From assembly GCF_011742875.1 (NCBI RefSeq), contig NZ_JAAQTL010000001.1:62001-126000 (forward strand): 64,000 nucleotides of DNA. The letters run 5' to 3'. Positions 1 to 8,810 of this stretch are shown in pieces. The stretch is from Luteibacter yeojuensis (lineage in GTDB: Bacteria > Pseudomonadota > Gammaproteobacteria > Xanthomonadales > Rhodanobacteraceae). How positions within the stretch are numbered: position 1 is the stretch's first letter; each line of letters starts with the position of its first letter. Below the pieces are notes generated by a model. It searched no databases, was not told the origin of the DNA, and saw only the letters and a list, made by a program, of their open reading frames with translations. The position numbers were made by a program, and so were the translations under genes.

Positions 1-686
1 TGAAGGTGTTCGCGGAAGCCCGCCGCCGCCTGCGTCTGGAAGCGTTCGAATTCTTCACGGACAAGGCCCTGCGGTACGTGCTCGCTCACGGTGCGCAGAA
101 GCCCTTCGCGGAAGAACACCCGTTCTACGTCGTCACCGAATTCGATGCCGCGGACGGACAGGCCGAAAACGATACGCTGGCGTTCTTCGAATACTGCGTC
201 GGCGAGGGATGGGTGGTGGACGGCGTCATCGCATCGAGCGAGGCACAGGCCGCTTCCCTGTGGCGGCTGCGCGAAGGCATTACCGAAAGCCTGGCGCCGC
301 ACAAGCCGTACAAGAACGACGTCTCGGTGCGGATTTCCGCCGTACCGGCCTTCATGGACGAGATGCAGACCCTGCTGGACGCCGAATACCCGTATTTCGA
401 GGTGGTCTGGTTCGGCCACATCGGCGACGGCAACCTGCACATCAACGTGCTGAAGCCCGCCGACCTGGACGACGCGGCGTTCGTCGACCAATGCGAGCAC
501 GTGACCACGCTGCTGGTGGAAACGCTGGTCCGCCACGGCGGCAGCATATCGGCCGAGCATGGCATCGGCCTGGTCAAGAAACCCTGGCTGGGGAGCGTGC
601 GCAGCGAGGCGGAAATCGCCCTCATGCGCGGCATCAAGGCGGTTTGGGACCCGAACGGGATCATGAACCCCGGTAAGCTGCTGTAA
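1..686 (+). CDS. FAD-linked oxidase, D-2-hydroxyacid dehydrogenase type (5' partial)
   Basis: This is the C-terminal half of a flavoprotein of the FAD-binding/FAD-linked oxidase C family (D-2-hydroxyglutarate and D-lactate dehydrogenases, glycolate oxidase GlcD). The frame is open to the window edge, so the N-terminal FAD-binding PCMH domain lies outside. The visible part has the family's GHIGDGNLHINV block (metal and substrate site), the SAEHGIGLVK block and the typical MNPGKLL end. Such enzymes oxidise a D-2-hydroxyacid to the 2-oxoacid, usually passing electrons to a quinone or flavoprotein. The substrate cannot be told from this half; D-2-hydroxyglutarate dehydrogenase is the closest pattern. 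A REP-type inverted repeat follows the stop codon. Confidence 0.85.
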   Translation, partial: KVFAEARRRLRLEAFEFFTDKALRYVLAHGAQKPFAEEHPFYVVTEFDAADGQAENDTLAFFEYCVGEGWVVDGVIASSEAQAASLWRLREGITESLAPHKPYKNDVSVRISAVPAFMDEMQTLLDAEYPYFEVVWFGHIGDGNLHINVLKPADLDDAAFVDQCEHVTTLLVETLVRHGGSISAEHGIGLVKKPWLGSVRSEAEIALMRGIKAVWDPNGIMNPGKLL

Positions 687-712
687 CCGATGCCGCGGGG
701 GACACGGAAACG

Positions 713-788
713 GTAGGAGCCGCTATAGCGGCGAGGAAACCTCGCGACATGGCGGCAGGATTCCCCTCGCCGCCATAGCGGCTCCTAC
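713..788. repeat. REP-type inverted repeat pair, class A
   Basis: Two inverted copies of the unit GTAGGAGCCGCTATAGCGGC face each other (GTAGGAGC at the left edge, GCTCCTAC at the right), separated by about 30 bp. The core GCCGCTATAGCGGC is a perfect 14-bp palindrome in the left arm; the right arm has one change (CCGCCATAGCGG). It lies between the oxidase gene and pip and could fold into a long hairpin. Confidence 0.85.
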
Positions 789-823
789 AATAGGCTTCTT
801 TCCTCGCTTCCACAGGATCGCCC

Positions 824-1780
824 ATGCCCCAGGAATCCCCCGCCCTTTACCCGGCCATCGAGCCTTACAACAGCGGCATGCTCCAGGTGTCGCCGCTGCA
901 TACGCTCTATTTCGAGGAAAGCGGAAACCCCAATGGCAAGCCGGTCGTCTTCCTCCACGGGGGCCCCGGCGCCGGTACCAACCCGCGCTGCCGCCGTTTC
1001 TTCGATCCGAAGAAGTACCGCATCGTCCTGTTCGACCAGCGCGGCTGCGGCAAGTCGACGCCGCATGCCGAACTGACCGACAACACCACCTGGGACCTCG
1101 TGGCCGACATCGAGCGCGTGCGCGAGCACCTGGGCATCGATCGCTGGCAGGTCTTCGGCGGTTCCTGGGGCTCGACCCTGGCGCTGGCCTATGCCGAAAC
1201 CCATCCGGACCGCGTCACGGAGCTGGTGCTCCGCGGCATCTTCATGCTCCGCCGCTCGGAGCTGGAATGGTTCTACCAGGCAGGCTGCGATGCGCTGTAT
1301 CCGGACGCCTGGGAAAGCTACCTCGCCGCGATTCCGCAGGCTGAGCACGGCGACCTCATCAGCGCCTACCATCGCCGCCTGACCAGTACCGATCCGGCCG
1401 TGCGCGTCGCGGCGGCGCGCGCATGGTCGGTCTGGGAGGCCGCGACGAGCTACCTCTACCAGGACGAAGGCCACATGGCGTCCAGCGGCGAGGACGAGTT
1501 CGCTCTCGCCTTCGCGCGCATCGAATGCCATTACTTCGTCAACGCGGGTTTCTTCGAGGTCGATGGGCAGCTGCTGCGCGACGTTCGCACGATCCGGCAC
1601 ATCCCCACGGTGATCGTGCAGGGTCGCTACGACGTGGTCTGTCCGGCGCGCAGCGCATGGGACCTGCATCGGGCCTTCCCGGAGGCGGACCTGCGCATCG
1701 TGCAGGATGCCGGCCACTCGGCATTCGAGCCGGGGATCACGCGCGAACTCGTGAAGGCGACCGATCGTTTCGCCGGCTGA
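824..1780 (+). CDS. pip: Proline iminopeptidase (S33 alpha/beta hydrolase)
   Basis: This cytoplasmic serine peptidase releases N-terminal proline from peptides. At 318 residues it has the normal length for the monomeric Pip family (about 310-320). Visible hallmarks are the oxyanion-hole HGGPGAG motif near residue 45, the nucleophile elbow GGSWGS with Ser114, the acid in GRYDVVCP and the catalytic His in DAGHSAFEPG. The family's N-terminal stretch (YFEESGNPNGKP) is intact. It converges with the MBL hydrolase gene, 3 bp away. A REP pair lies just upstream, so it probably has its own promoter in the short gap between the repeat and the ATG. Confidence 0.94.
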   Translation: MPQESPALYPAIEPYNSGMLQVSPLHTLYFEESGNPNGKPVVFLHGGPGAGTNPRCRRFFDPKKYRIVLFDQRGCGKSTPHAELTDNTTWDLVADIERVREHLGIDRWQVFGGSWGSTLALAYAETHPDRVTELVLRGIFMLRRSELEWFYQAGCDALYPDAWESYLAAIPQAEHGDLISAYHRRLTSTDPAVRVAAARAWSVWEAATSYLYQDEGHMASSGEDEFALAFARIECHYFVNAGFFEVDGQLLRDVRTIRHIPTVIVQGRYDVVCPARSAWDLHRAFPEADLRIVQDAGHSAFEPGITRELVKATDRFAG

Positions 1781-1783
1781 GGT

Positions 1784-2740
1784 TCACCGGCCGAGGCCAT
1801 AGCAGTCGAGGTCGTGGGCGACGACCAAAGGGCCCTTGTAATGGACGCGGATGGCGGCGATACCCTCGTTCAGCCTGTCCAGCGAGCGCTTCATGTTGTG
1901 CGCGAGCACGAGCCGGCGGGGAGCGACCTCGCCGGCGAGCTCGCCCAGCGACGTGGGGGAGCGATGCAGGCCGATGGGCTGGCCCGGTCCTTCGGGAATC
2001 ACGTGGTGAACGATCATGAGGTCCGGCTTCTTGCCTGCGAGGCGCGAGGCGAAGGCCTCGCTCTCGTCGTTCTGGTCGCCCGCGAAGACGGCCGTCTTGC
2101 CTTTCGCTTCCACGAGGAAACCCAGGGACGGTGCGTCGCCGTGGTGGACCGGCATCGCGGTCAGGAATATGTCGGACCCGATGGCGAAGCGCTTCGGCGG
2201 ATCGTCCTGCTTGTCCGCCTTCACTTCGCGGATGTCGAGTTGCGTGCTGCCTTCCTCGCCGTCCAGGTAACCGGCCAGGTAGCGCCACGCGCCGTGGTCG
2301 CGCGATACGAGGCCGCGCACGAAATCGGTCGTTCCCGGGAAGCGGCCGGCGCCATTGGGGCCGATCAGCAGCAGGCGCGGACCGAGTTCCTCGAAGGCTC
2401 CCATGTTGAGGATGCCGGGGAGGTCCACGGTATGGTCCGCATGCAGATGGCTGAGGGCGATGCCGTCGAGGGTGGCGACAGTGGCGCCGGCTTCGCCGAA
2501 GCGCAGGAAGGAACCCGGGCCGGCGTCGATCAGCAGGCGCGGCACGCCGTCGATGCGAACGAGGTAGCTGGCGGCTGCGCCGATGCCTTCGGCGATGGGG
2601 CCGCTGGAGCCAAGCACCTGCACGGTGACCGGGTCGGAGGGACAGCGCAGCGGCGCGGCAGGCTTCGGCGCGGCGAGCGCGAAAGCGGGCAGGGTAGCGA
2701 AAAGGGCCAGGCCCATGCGTTGTTTCCAGCGCGACGGCAT
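1784..2740 (-). CDS. Exported MBL-fold metallo-hydrolase
   Basis: This 318-residue protein begins with a Sec-type signal peptide (MPSRWKQRMGLALFATLPAFALA), so it probably acts in the periplasm or outside. The metallo-beta-lactamase fold is shown by SHLHADHTVDLPG, by VHHGDAPSLGF, by the late Asp in FAGDQND and by HHVIPEG. This arrangement resembles ribonuclease Z/arylsulfatase-like MBL enzymes that hydrolyse phosphodiester or sulfate esters. The substrate is unknown. The true start is the ATG at 2740: the open frame runs much further upstream but is antiparallel junk under the next gene. The gene follows the secreted nuclease gene on the same strand, 65 bp away, so both could serve extracellular nucleic acid or phosphoester scavenging; that link is inference. 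Confidence 0.85.
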   Translation of the reverse strand: MPSRWKQRMGLALFATLPAFALAAPKPAAPLRCPSDPVTVQVLGSSGPIAEGIGAAASYLVRIDGVPRLLIDAGPGSFLRFGEAGATVATLDGIALSHLHADHTVDLPGILNMGAFEELGPRLLLIGPNGAGRFPGTTDFVRGLVSRDHGAWRYLAGYLDGEEGSTQLDIREVKADKQDDPPKRFAIGSDIFLTAMPVHHGDAPSLGFLVEAKGKTAVFAGDQNDESEAFASRLAGKKPDLMIVHHVIPEGPGQPIGLHRSPTSLGELAGEVAPRRLVLAHNMKRSLDRLNEGIAAIRVHYKGPLVVAHDLDCYGLGR

Positions 2741-2805
2741 CGCGGGTGCCTCCAGGTTCCGATGATCCGAACGAGGTGCCCGGCGAACCGGGCACCTCGC
2801 CTGTA

Positions 2806-5544
2806 TCAGAACAAGCTTAGCGGAAGCGCCACCATGTCCACCACGAAACCGTCGTGGTCGGACGAACCGATCGCCTTGCGCACGCCCGTGGCGGACGCCG
2901 AGTCGTCGATCGTCTGCACCGGCGCGTCGAGGTTGCCGCGGCCATACTGCATCTTCAGGAACAAGCCGCGCGCGACGGTGTTCAGCAGCGCGTGGTCGAG
3001 CACCTGGTGCGTAGGCACCTGGCGCGGGGACTGGCCCTGGATATTGCCGAAGTTCTCGGTGAACAGGAACGAATAGCGGTCCTGTGCGGGCACCGAGTCC
3101 ACGGCGTTCCACAGTGCCGGCTTCACCAGGTTCCTGCCGAGCTTCAGCAGGTTCTGGCTGTCGTCGTACCTGCCCGAGACCAGGCCCACCACATCGGTGA
3201 AGCCGTCGCTGAACTGGTACGAATTGAAGTCGCCCACTACCAGCAGCGGGGCCAGCAGGTTCTTCCGGTCCGTCTGGATGGCCTGCACCTGCGTCGCCAG
3301 CGACTTGGCCTGGAGGAAGCGCTTCTCGCGATCGCGATCGGCGGCGGGGCCGGTCTTGTCCACGTTCTGCCGCGCCTTCGGATGCACCGAGATCACGTTG
3401 ATGCGCATGCGGCCGACGATCGACGGTACATCGGCGGTCAGCAGCAGCGGCGGGTGGTCGTGCACGAAGGCCGTCTCGCCACCGTCCTGCCAGGTCTCGT
3501 CGGCACCGAGCTGGCGCACGTCGAGCACGCGCACGCGGTCGGTACGGACCAGGAAGCCTACGTTGATGCCGCTCGGGTCGTGACCCGGCTGCAGGATCGC
3601 CTCGTACTGCGCCGGGTAATCGTCGCCCAGCTGCTTGGCGAGACCCTGAAGCACCTGCAGGCTCTTCACTTCCTCCACCGAGAGGATGTCGGGCAGCTTC
3701 AGCACGCTGCCGATATACGCGGACAGGCGCTGCGTCTTCAGCTTCACCTCGTCGGCGGTGGGTTCCGTGTCGCCGCCGCTGCAGGTGAACGTGGTGTTGA
3801 ACTCGGTGTCGCAGAAGCGCTCGGTATTCAGCGCGCCCACGCGCACCGCGTAGAACGGACGCGAATCCACGGCGCGCGGCAGGGGCGCCGCCTTCTTGAT
3901 GTCGATCGTCGTCGGGATGAAGGTGTACATGCCGAACGCGTACGACATCACGCCTTCCGCGCGGAACGTGGTGCCCGCGTTGAACGGCGTGTTCGGGGTG
4001 ACCGCGCCGAAATCGGCGGTGTTCATCTTGAACACCTGCGGGTTGCCCGACCAGTTCGGCAGATTCACGCCCTCCGGCACCGGCACGGTGTAGCGCACCC
4101 CCGGTTCGCGGAGCGAGCGCTTGCCGTTGGCGGTGATGTACACCTCGGCGAAGGGTTCGTTGCTGAAGCGCAGGTTGCCCGTGGTGATCATGCCGTTGTC
4201 GATCGACACGCGCATGCCCACGTAGCACTGAAAGTTCGTTGCGCCGCAGGACAGTGCGTCCGGATCGGACGACGGGATCGTGTCGCCGAACACGACGGCC
4301 TTCGGCAGGCGCACACCGTGCTTCGTAGCGGTGATCCCGGCGTTCTTCAGTTCCGGCAGGTTGAAGTAGTTGTCGACGGTCGCTTCCACGTCGACCATGT
4401 CGCCCACCTTCACCGATGGCGTCGTGCTGGTGAACACGTAAATGCCGTTGGAGGTGAGACGGTCGTCGTCGGCGCGGCTGTCCGGCGTCTGCATCGTGAA
4501 ACCCGCGGGGCCCACGGCCGTGACGATGTTGCCGTGCGTCGTCACGCGCTTGCCGAGCAGCGGCGACACCTGGCCGCGACCGGTGACCTGCCAGATCTCG
4601 GCGGCAACCGGGATCTCGTTGAGGATGGCGCCGACGGCCGAACCCTTGGCGATCGTGACGTCGCCCCCGGTGGCGTCGCTCAGGTTGACGCGGAAGGCCT
4701 TGTCCGGGCCGGCGGTCTTCGCACCGTGCACGGTCACGTCGAGCGTCGTGCTCGTGCTGCCGGCCGGGATGGTCAAGGTGGTGTCCACGGCGTCGTAGTC
4801 GCCGGCGGCCACGGTGGCCGTGTCGTCGGCCGTCGTGGCGTGGACCGTGACGTCTGTCGTGGCGGGCTCGCTCAGCGCGATCGCAAACGGCATGCGCTGG
4901 TCGTCGCCGTTGCGCACGCTCACGGTGGCGTCGGCGATGGACACGCTGAGTCCCTGGACGGTGCAGGGCGACGTGCTGGCGCGCGGCGCGGTGGGGGCTA
5001 CCTTCACCCAGTCGGCCGCGTTGTCGCCGCTGTTCTGCGGCAGGCCGGCGCCGTTCAACTTGCGGCCGTAGCCCTGGTCGCTGTTCGAACTGCCAAGGCT
5101 GGCGAGCGGCGTGCCTTGCTTGTAAGCGGAACCGGAGCTCAGGCCGACCCGGTCGACGATGGCGCCCGAAGCGTTCAGCAGCGCGAGGCCGCCGTCGTCC
5201 GTGATACCGGTGCCGTACTTGAGGTCCGGCGTCACGCTGCCCGAATAACCCGAGGACGCGCCGTTCGCCAGGAGCAGGAAGCAGCCCGGCGCCACCGACG
5301 TACCGGCGGGGAACGTCAGGCGCGTGCCCGTCGTGCCGCTGGCATTGGAAGCATTCAACTTGTAGCCGGAAACGTCCAGGGCGGCCGTGCCGGTGTTTTG
5401 CACTTCCACGAATTCGTCGTTGCCGCCGCTGGGGCCGCGAACGCGGAACTGCGTGATGGAGAGATTCGCCGCCTGCAGCGACGATACGGCCATGAGGCCT
5501 GCCAGCGCCGCCCATGAGGCGCGCCGCGAAGTGGTCAAACGCAT
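2806..5544 (-). CDS. Secreted ExeM/NucH-family endonuclease with lamin-tail and Calx-beta-like domains
   Basis: A 912-residue exported protein. The signal peptide is at residues 1-25 (MRLTTSRRASWAALAG..SLQAA). A lamin-tail domain follows (about 25-150, with DEFVEVQNTG and LNASGAIVDRVGLSSG). Next come a Calx-beta-like segment (about 180-300), an OB-like stretch (EIWQVTGRGQVSPLLGK) and a C-terminal endonuclease/exonuclease/phosphatase domain from about residue 570. The catalytic blocks there are LSVEEV, GDFNSY, LDHALLN and SSDHDGFV. ExeM/NucH proteins are secreted or surface nucleases that degrade extracellular DNA for nutrition or biofilm remodelling. The start at 5544 was chosen because it opens directly into the signal peptide; 15 further in-frame codons upstream do not look like coding. 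Confidence 0.9.
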   Translation of the reverse strand: MRLTTSRRASWAALAGLMAVSSLQAANLSITQFRVRGPSGGNDEFVEVQNTGTAALDVSGYKLNASNASGTTGTRLTFPAGTSVAPGCFLLLANGASSGYSGSVTPDLKYGTGITDDGGLALLNASGAIVDRVGLSSGSAYKQGTPLASLGSSNSDQGYGRKLNGAGLPQNSGDNAADWVKVAPTAPRASTSPCTVQGLSVSIADATVSVRNGDDQRMPFAIALSEPATTDVTVHATTADDTATVAAGDYDAVDTTLTIPAGSTSTTLDVTVHGAKTAGPDKAFRVNLSDATGGDVTIAKGSAVGAILNEIPVAAEIWQVTGRGQVSPLLGKRVTTHGNIVTAVGPAGFTMQTPDSRADDDRLTSNGIYVFTSTTPSVKVGDMVDVEATVDNYFNLPELKNAGITATKHGVRLPKAVVFGDTIPSSDPDALSCGATNFQCYVGMRVSIDNGMITTGNLRFSNEPFAEVYITANGKRSLREPGVRYTVPVPEGVNLPNWSGNPQVFKMNTADFGAVTPNTPFNAGTTFRAEGVMSYAFGMYTFIPTTIDIKKAAPLPRAVDSRPFYAVRVGALNTERFCDTEFNTTFTCSGGDTEPTADEVKLKTQRLSAYIGSVLKLPDILSVEEVKSLQVLQGLAKQLGDDYPAQYEAILQPGHDPSGINVGFLVRTDRVRVLDVRQLGADETWQDGGETAFVHDHPPLLLTADVPSIVGRMRINVISVHPKARQNVDKTGPAADRDREKRFLQAKSLATQVQAIQTDRKNLLAPLLVVGDFNSYQFSDGFTDVVGLVSGRYDDSQNLLKLGRNLVKPALWNAVDSVPAQDRYSFLFTENFGNIQGQSPRQVPTHQVLDHALLNTVARGLFLKMQYGRGNLDAPVQTIDDSASATGVRKAIGSSDHDGFVVDMVALPLSLF

Positions 5545-5700
5545 TCGAATGTCCCTCGAGTCGTTAGGGTAGTGTGCGACCCGAAGCACCCCGCATCCCC
5601 TGCGCGGCGTTTCCCCCTGTCGGGTCCACCGCGCGAGTGTGCGCCGACTTTGTGACAGCGGGATGTGACGAAACCGACGGCTTCGGGGACACGACCCTCT

Positions 5701-5776
5701 GTAGGAGCCGCTATAGCGGCGAGGAAATCTCGCGAGAGCCGGGCAAGATTGCTCTCGCCGCTATAGCGGCTCCTAC
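5701..5776. repeat. REP-type inverted repeat pair, class A
   Basis: Two perfect cores GCCGCTATAGCGGC in inverted orientation, with GTAGGAGC at the left edge and GCTCCTAC at the right. It sits just beyond the upp stop codon, in the gap to the divergent nuclease promoter. Confidence 0.87.
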
Positions 5777-5785
5777 AACGATGGC

Positions 5786-6424
5786 TTAGCCTGGCTTCTG
5801 CTTCGTACCGAAGATCTTGTCCCCGGCATCGCCGAGTCCCGGCAGGATGTAGCCGAGTTCGTTCAGCCGTTCGTCGATCGAGGCCACGTAGATCTCGATA
5901 TCCGGATGCGCCGCCTCGATGCGTTTCAGGCCCTCGGGCGCCGCCACGAGGAACAGGCCCTTGATGCGCTTCGCACCCGCGGCCTTGAGCATGTCCACGG
6001 TGGCGACGAGGGTGCCCGCGGTGGCAAGCATAGGATCGACGATGAGCGCCGTGCGCTCGGCCATGCCGCCGCTGAGTTTCTCGTAGTACGCCACGGGTTC
6101 CAGCGTTTCTTCGTCGCGCTGAATACCCACCACGCTGACCTTCGCCGAAGGGATCAGTTCGAGCACGCCGGAGAGCATGCCCAGCCCGGCACGAAGGATC
6201 GGCACGATGGTGACCTTCTTCCCCTTGATGTGGGTGACCTCGACCGGACCGGCCCAGCCGTCGATCGTCTTGCGCTCCGTCTCCATGTCCGCGGTCGCCT
6301 CATAGGTAAGGAGCGCAGCCACTTCGGAAGCCAGCTCGCGGAATTCCTTCGTGCTGATGCCGGCGCGGCGCATGAGGCCGAGCTTGTGCTGGATGAGGGG
6401 GTGCTGGACTTCGACGATCTTCAT
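5786..6424 (-). CDS. upp: Uracil phosphoribosyltransferase
   Basis: A cytoplasmic pyrimidine-salvage enzyme converting uracil + PRPP to UMP + PPi. The 212-residue length, the opening [16 protein letters not shown], the PILRAGLGM block and the PRPP-binding loop [19 protein letters not shown] are diagnostic. The C-terminal uracil-binding stretch with [17 protein letters not shown] is complete. The start at 6424 is conserved across the family; the open frame continues 48 codons upstream but those codons run through a REP repeat. Flanked by REP repeats on both sides, so it is probably monocistronic. Confidence 0.97.
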   Translation of the reverse strand: MKIVEVQHPLIQHKLGLMRRAGISTKEFRELASEVAALLTYEATADMETERKTIDGWAGPVEVTHIKGKKVTIVPILRAGLGMLSGVLELIPSAKVSVVGIQRDEETLEPVAYYEKLSGGMAERTALIVDPMLATAGTLVATVDMLKAAGAKRIKGLFLVAAPEGLKRIEAAHPDIEIYVASIDERLNELGYILPGLGDAGDKIFGTKQKPG

Positions 6425-6488
6425 GGGCACGGGACTTCGGCTGGCGGTGGCCACGATTGTCGCATCTACCTCAGGGAGAAGCGCACTT

Positions 6489-6568
6489 GTGGGAGCCGCT
6501 TCAGCGGCGATCCCGCGGCAGCGGGCAACCCTGGCGCGAGCACCCATCGCCGCTGAAGCGGCTCCCAC
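6489..6568. repeat. REP-type inverted repeat pair, class B
   Basis: A second repeat family: left arm GTGGGAGCCGCTTCAGCGGC and inverted right arm ending GCTCCCAC, about 40 bp apart. The core GCCGCT-TC-AGCGGC is a 6-bp stem with a 2-bp centre, unlike the fully palindromic class A core. It lies between upp and the PsiF-like gene. Confidence 0.85.
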
Positions 6569-6598
6569 AGTGTTCCGGCAGCAGCAGGCCGGGAAGAA

Positions 6599-6910
6599 TC
6601 AATGCTTGAGGCAGCTGCTCATGAAGCTCTTCCGCTCGTCGCCCTTGAGGCCCTTGGCGGAAGCGTCCTTGTTACATGACTTCATTTTTTCCTGCTGCGA
6701 GGTCTTCGCCGGCTGCTCGCCTTTCAGGCAACTGCTCATGAAGGCCTTCCGCTCGTCGCCGGTCTTGCCGGAGGCCTGGGCATTGCAGGTGCTCATCCGC
6801 TGCTGCTGCGGGGTGAGGTCCTTCTTGGCGGGCATCTGCTGCGCGGCGACGGTGCCGGCGGCGAAAAGGGAGAGGGAAACGACGGCAAGGACACGAAGTT
6901 GCGTACGCAT
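6599..6910 (-). CDS. PsiF-repeat periplasmic protein
   Basis: A 103-residue exported protein: signal peptide (MRTQLRVLAVVSLSLFAAGTVAAQ), then two PsiF repeats. Each has a CN..AS start and a GDERK.FMSSCLK end (about residues 39-64 and 75-103). Each repeat has two cysteines, suggesting a disulfide per repeat. PsiF is named from the E. coli phosphate-starvation-induced protein; its biochemical function is not known. No obvious Pho box was noticed upstream. The start at 6910 was taken over upstream in-frame codons because it opens the signal peptide. Confidence 0.85.
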   Translation of the reverse strand: MRTQLRVLAVVSLSLFAAGTVAAQQMPAKKDLTPQQQRMSTCNAQASGKTGDERKAFMSSCLKGEQPAKTSQQEKMKSCNKDASAKGLKGDERKSFMSSCLKH

Positions 6911-6997
6911 GGCGAACCCCAACGTGAAACCGGGCGAATCCGGCGGGTGGAGCTTACCGCGATCCATGGGCAGACGTGCAGTCGTAGACGCGCACTT

Positions 6998-7080
6998 GTA
7001 GGAGCCGCTATAGCGGCGAGAAGCCAACGGAGTGGCGAAGCGGCGAGGCAAGTTCCCCTCGCCGCTATAGCGGCTCCTAC
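6998..7080. repeat. REP-type inverted repeat pair, class A
   Basis: GTAGGAGCCGCTATAGCGGC at the left and its inverse at the right edge, with a slightly longer spacer that includes an extra AAGCGGCGAGG stretch. It separates the PsiF-like gene from the aminotransferase stop codon at 7101. Confidence 0.86.
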
Positions 7081-7100
7081 ACGAAGCGAGGGACGTCGCC

Positions 7101-8597
7101 TCAGGCCGCCTTGGTGGAGGCTCGGCGCGGGCCTTCCTTCAGGGCGTGGCGGATCTCTTCCACGATCAGGTCCACTTCGGCGCTGGTCACGCGGAAATGC
7201 GGGGTGAAGCGCAGCGAGTTGGCGCCGCCGTGGATCACGCCGATGCCGCGCTCCCGCATGTATTCCTCAGTGGAACCTTCACCGTAGCACTTGAATTCCG
7301 GCGCCAGCTCGCAGGAGAACAGCAGGCCGGTGCCCTGTACCTTGGTGATGAGGCCGCCGAGTTCGCTCTTCAGCGCCTCCATCTTCTTCAGGAACTCCTG
7401 GCCCTTTTCGCGGATGTTGGCGCGAACCTCGTCCGACAATTCGTCGAGCGTTGCAAGGGCCACGTCCAGCGCGCGCGGATTGGCAGTCATCGTGTTGCCG
7501 TAGATGCCCTTGCGGTAGAGTCCGGCCACGCGATCGGTCACGGCCAGGACGGACAGCGGGTACTGGCCGGCGTTGAGCGCCTTGGAGAAGGTTTCCATGT
7601 CCGGCGCTTCCATCGACTCGAAGCCCGGGTAGTCCACGATCGACAGCACGCCATGCGCGCGCAGGCCGGCCTGGATCGAATCGACGAGCAACAGCGTGCC
7701 GTGCTCGCGGGTGAGTTCGCGTGCGGCGGCGTAAAACTCCGGCGTGACCGCGCGGCCCGGATCGCCTTCGCCCATCACCGGCTCGAGGAACATCGCCTCG
7801 ATGAACCAGCCCTGGCGGTCGGCTTCGGCGAACGCGGCCTTCAGCTGCGCCACGTTGTACGGATCCACCGTGATCAGGGTGTCCTCGTTGCGGAAGCTGG
7901 CGAGGTGCTGCTGGTAATTACGGCGCGAGGAGTCCGAATAGATGGCGGGGCGTTCGGTGCGGCCGTGGAACGCGCCCTTCACGGCGAGGCGCTTGATCGT
8001 GCGGCCGGCATGGCGCGCACCCGGATCGGTCATCATGCGCGCGTTGACGTCGGCGATGCGGCCGGCCAGCGTCACCGACTCCGAGCCGGAGTTCAGGCAG
8101 AGGAAACGGGCATAGGGACTGCCGCCGCGGGTGTGGCCGAGTTCCTTGCGCAAGGCATTCGAAAGGCGCAGCTGCGACACATTGGCCGTCATCACGTTGG
8201 CCATCACCTGCGGCCGGGACATGGCTTCGAGCACGTGCTCCGGATTGTGGCCGAAGCCGAGCATGCCGTAGCCACCGTTGTCGTGCAGCACCGCACCCTT
8301 GAGCGTGACGATCCAGGGGCCGCGCGCGGCGGCCGGCACGTACGGGTTCACGCCGTCGTCGGGATAGAAGTTGACCAGTCCGGCCTGCGCGCGATGGATC
8401 TGCTCGGATTCGTCCAGGCGAAGGAAGTCGGCCATCTCGTCGCGCAAAGCGCGGTGATAGGCCACGGCATCTTCGATGGCCCTGACCAGGGACGCGTCGG
8501 TCGTCGCGAACCGCGCGATGGTCGCGTCCGGCAAACCCCGGGTACGCGGCGAACCGCCGAAGTCGCGCAACTCACGCAGAAGACCGATGACGTCCAT
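7101..8597 (-). CDS. Class III PLP-dependent aminotransferase
   Basis: A 498-residue fold-type I aminotransferase of class III (family of ornithine, 4-aminobutyrate and lysine-6 transaminases). Visible features are LCLNSGSESVTLA (cofactor phosphate site), KGAFHGRTERPA, the PLP-binding Asp in LLLVDSIQAG and the Schiff-base Lys in TFSKALN. The normal class III signature around that region (DEVQ.G.GRTG) is replaced by DSIQAGLRAHG, so the enzyme belongs to a divergent branch. The amino donor and pathway cannot be assigned. ATG at 8597 was preferred over a GTG ten codons upstream because GAGGA lies 7 bp before it. It stands alone, divergent from the ABC/two-component operon, with a CRP-like site in the shared promoter region. 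Confidence 0.88.
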   Translation of the reverse strand: MDVIGLLRELRDFGGSPRTRGLPDATIARFATTDASLVRAIEDAVAYHRALRDEMADFLRLDESEQIHRAQAGLVNFYPDDGVNPYVPAAARGPWIVTLKGAVLHDNGGYGMLGFGHNPEHVLEAMSRPQVMANVMTANVSQLRLSNALRKELGHTRGGSPYARFLCLNSGSESVTLAGRIADVNARMMTDPGARHAGRTIKRLAVKGAFHGRTERPAIYSDSSRRNYQQHLASFRNEDTLITVDPYNVAQLKAAFAEADRQGWFIEAMFLEPVMGEGDPGRAVTPEFYAAARELTREHGTLLLVDSIQAGLRAHGVLSIVDYPGFESMEAPDMETFSKALNAGQYPLSVLAVTDRVAGLYRKGIYGNTMTANPRALDVALATLDELSDEVRANIREKGQEFLKKMEALKSELGGLITKVQGTGLLFSCELAPEFKCYGEGSTEEYMRERGIGVIHGGANSLRFTPHFRVTSAEVDLIVEEIRHALKEGPRRASTKAA

Positions 8598-8723
8598 AAA
8601 CCATTCCTCGCACAGGTGACGCGGCACTCGCTTGCAACGATCCCTTAAGATGCCGCTAAGTATCTATATGTAAAGGGATTATCAACTCAGCATAGCACGC
8701 GTATTTGGACGGCGTAACCCCCG

Positions 8724-8739
8724 GGTGACGCTTGTCACA
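8724..8739. promoter_or_regulatory. Candidate CRP/Clp-family binding site
   Basis: GGTGA-N6-TCACA fits the CRP-family half-site pattern GTGA-N6-TCAC exactly. It lies 72 bp before the ABC ATPase ATG and about 130 bp before the divergent aminotransferase start, so it could act on either. The assignment rests on consensus match only. Confidence 0.45.
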
Positions 8740-8810
8740 TGCGCACAATGACGCAAGCGACTGTCGCCAATGGCTTGCGCGGGAATATGTTGCGCTGCAA
8801 GGAGGGGAGC

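Noticed and set aside
1784..5515. A 1243-codon minus-strand open frame spanning two genes
   Set aside because: Only the last 318 codons (from 2740) have a signal peptide and MBL motifs; the rest is antisense-phase shadow of the secreted nuclease gene, with Arg/His/Gly-rich junk composition.
2854..5517. An 887-codon plus-strand open frame opposite the secreted nuclease gene
   Set aside because: His/Arg/Val-rich shadow with no recognisable domain; the minus strand has clear family motifs.
7146..8648. A 500-codon plus-strand open frame opposite the aminotransferase
   Set aside because: No motifs; base-composition shadow of a well-supported gene.
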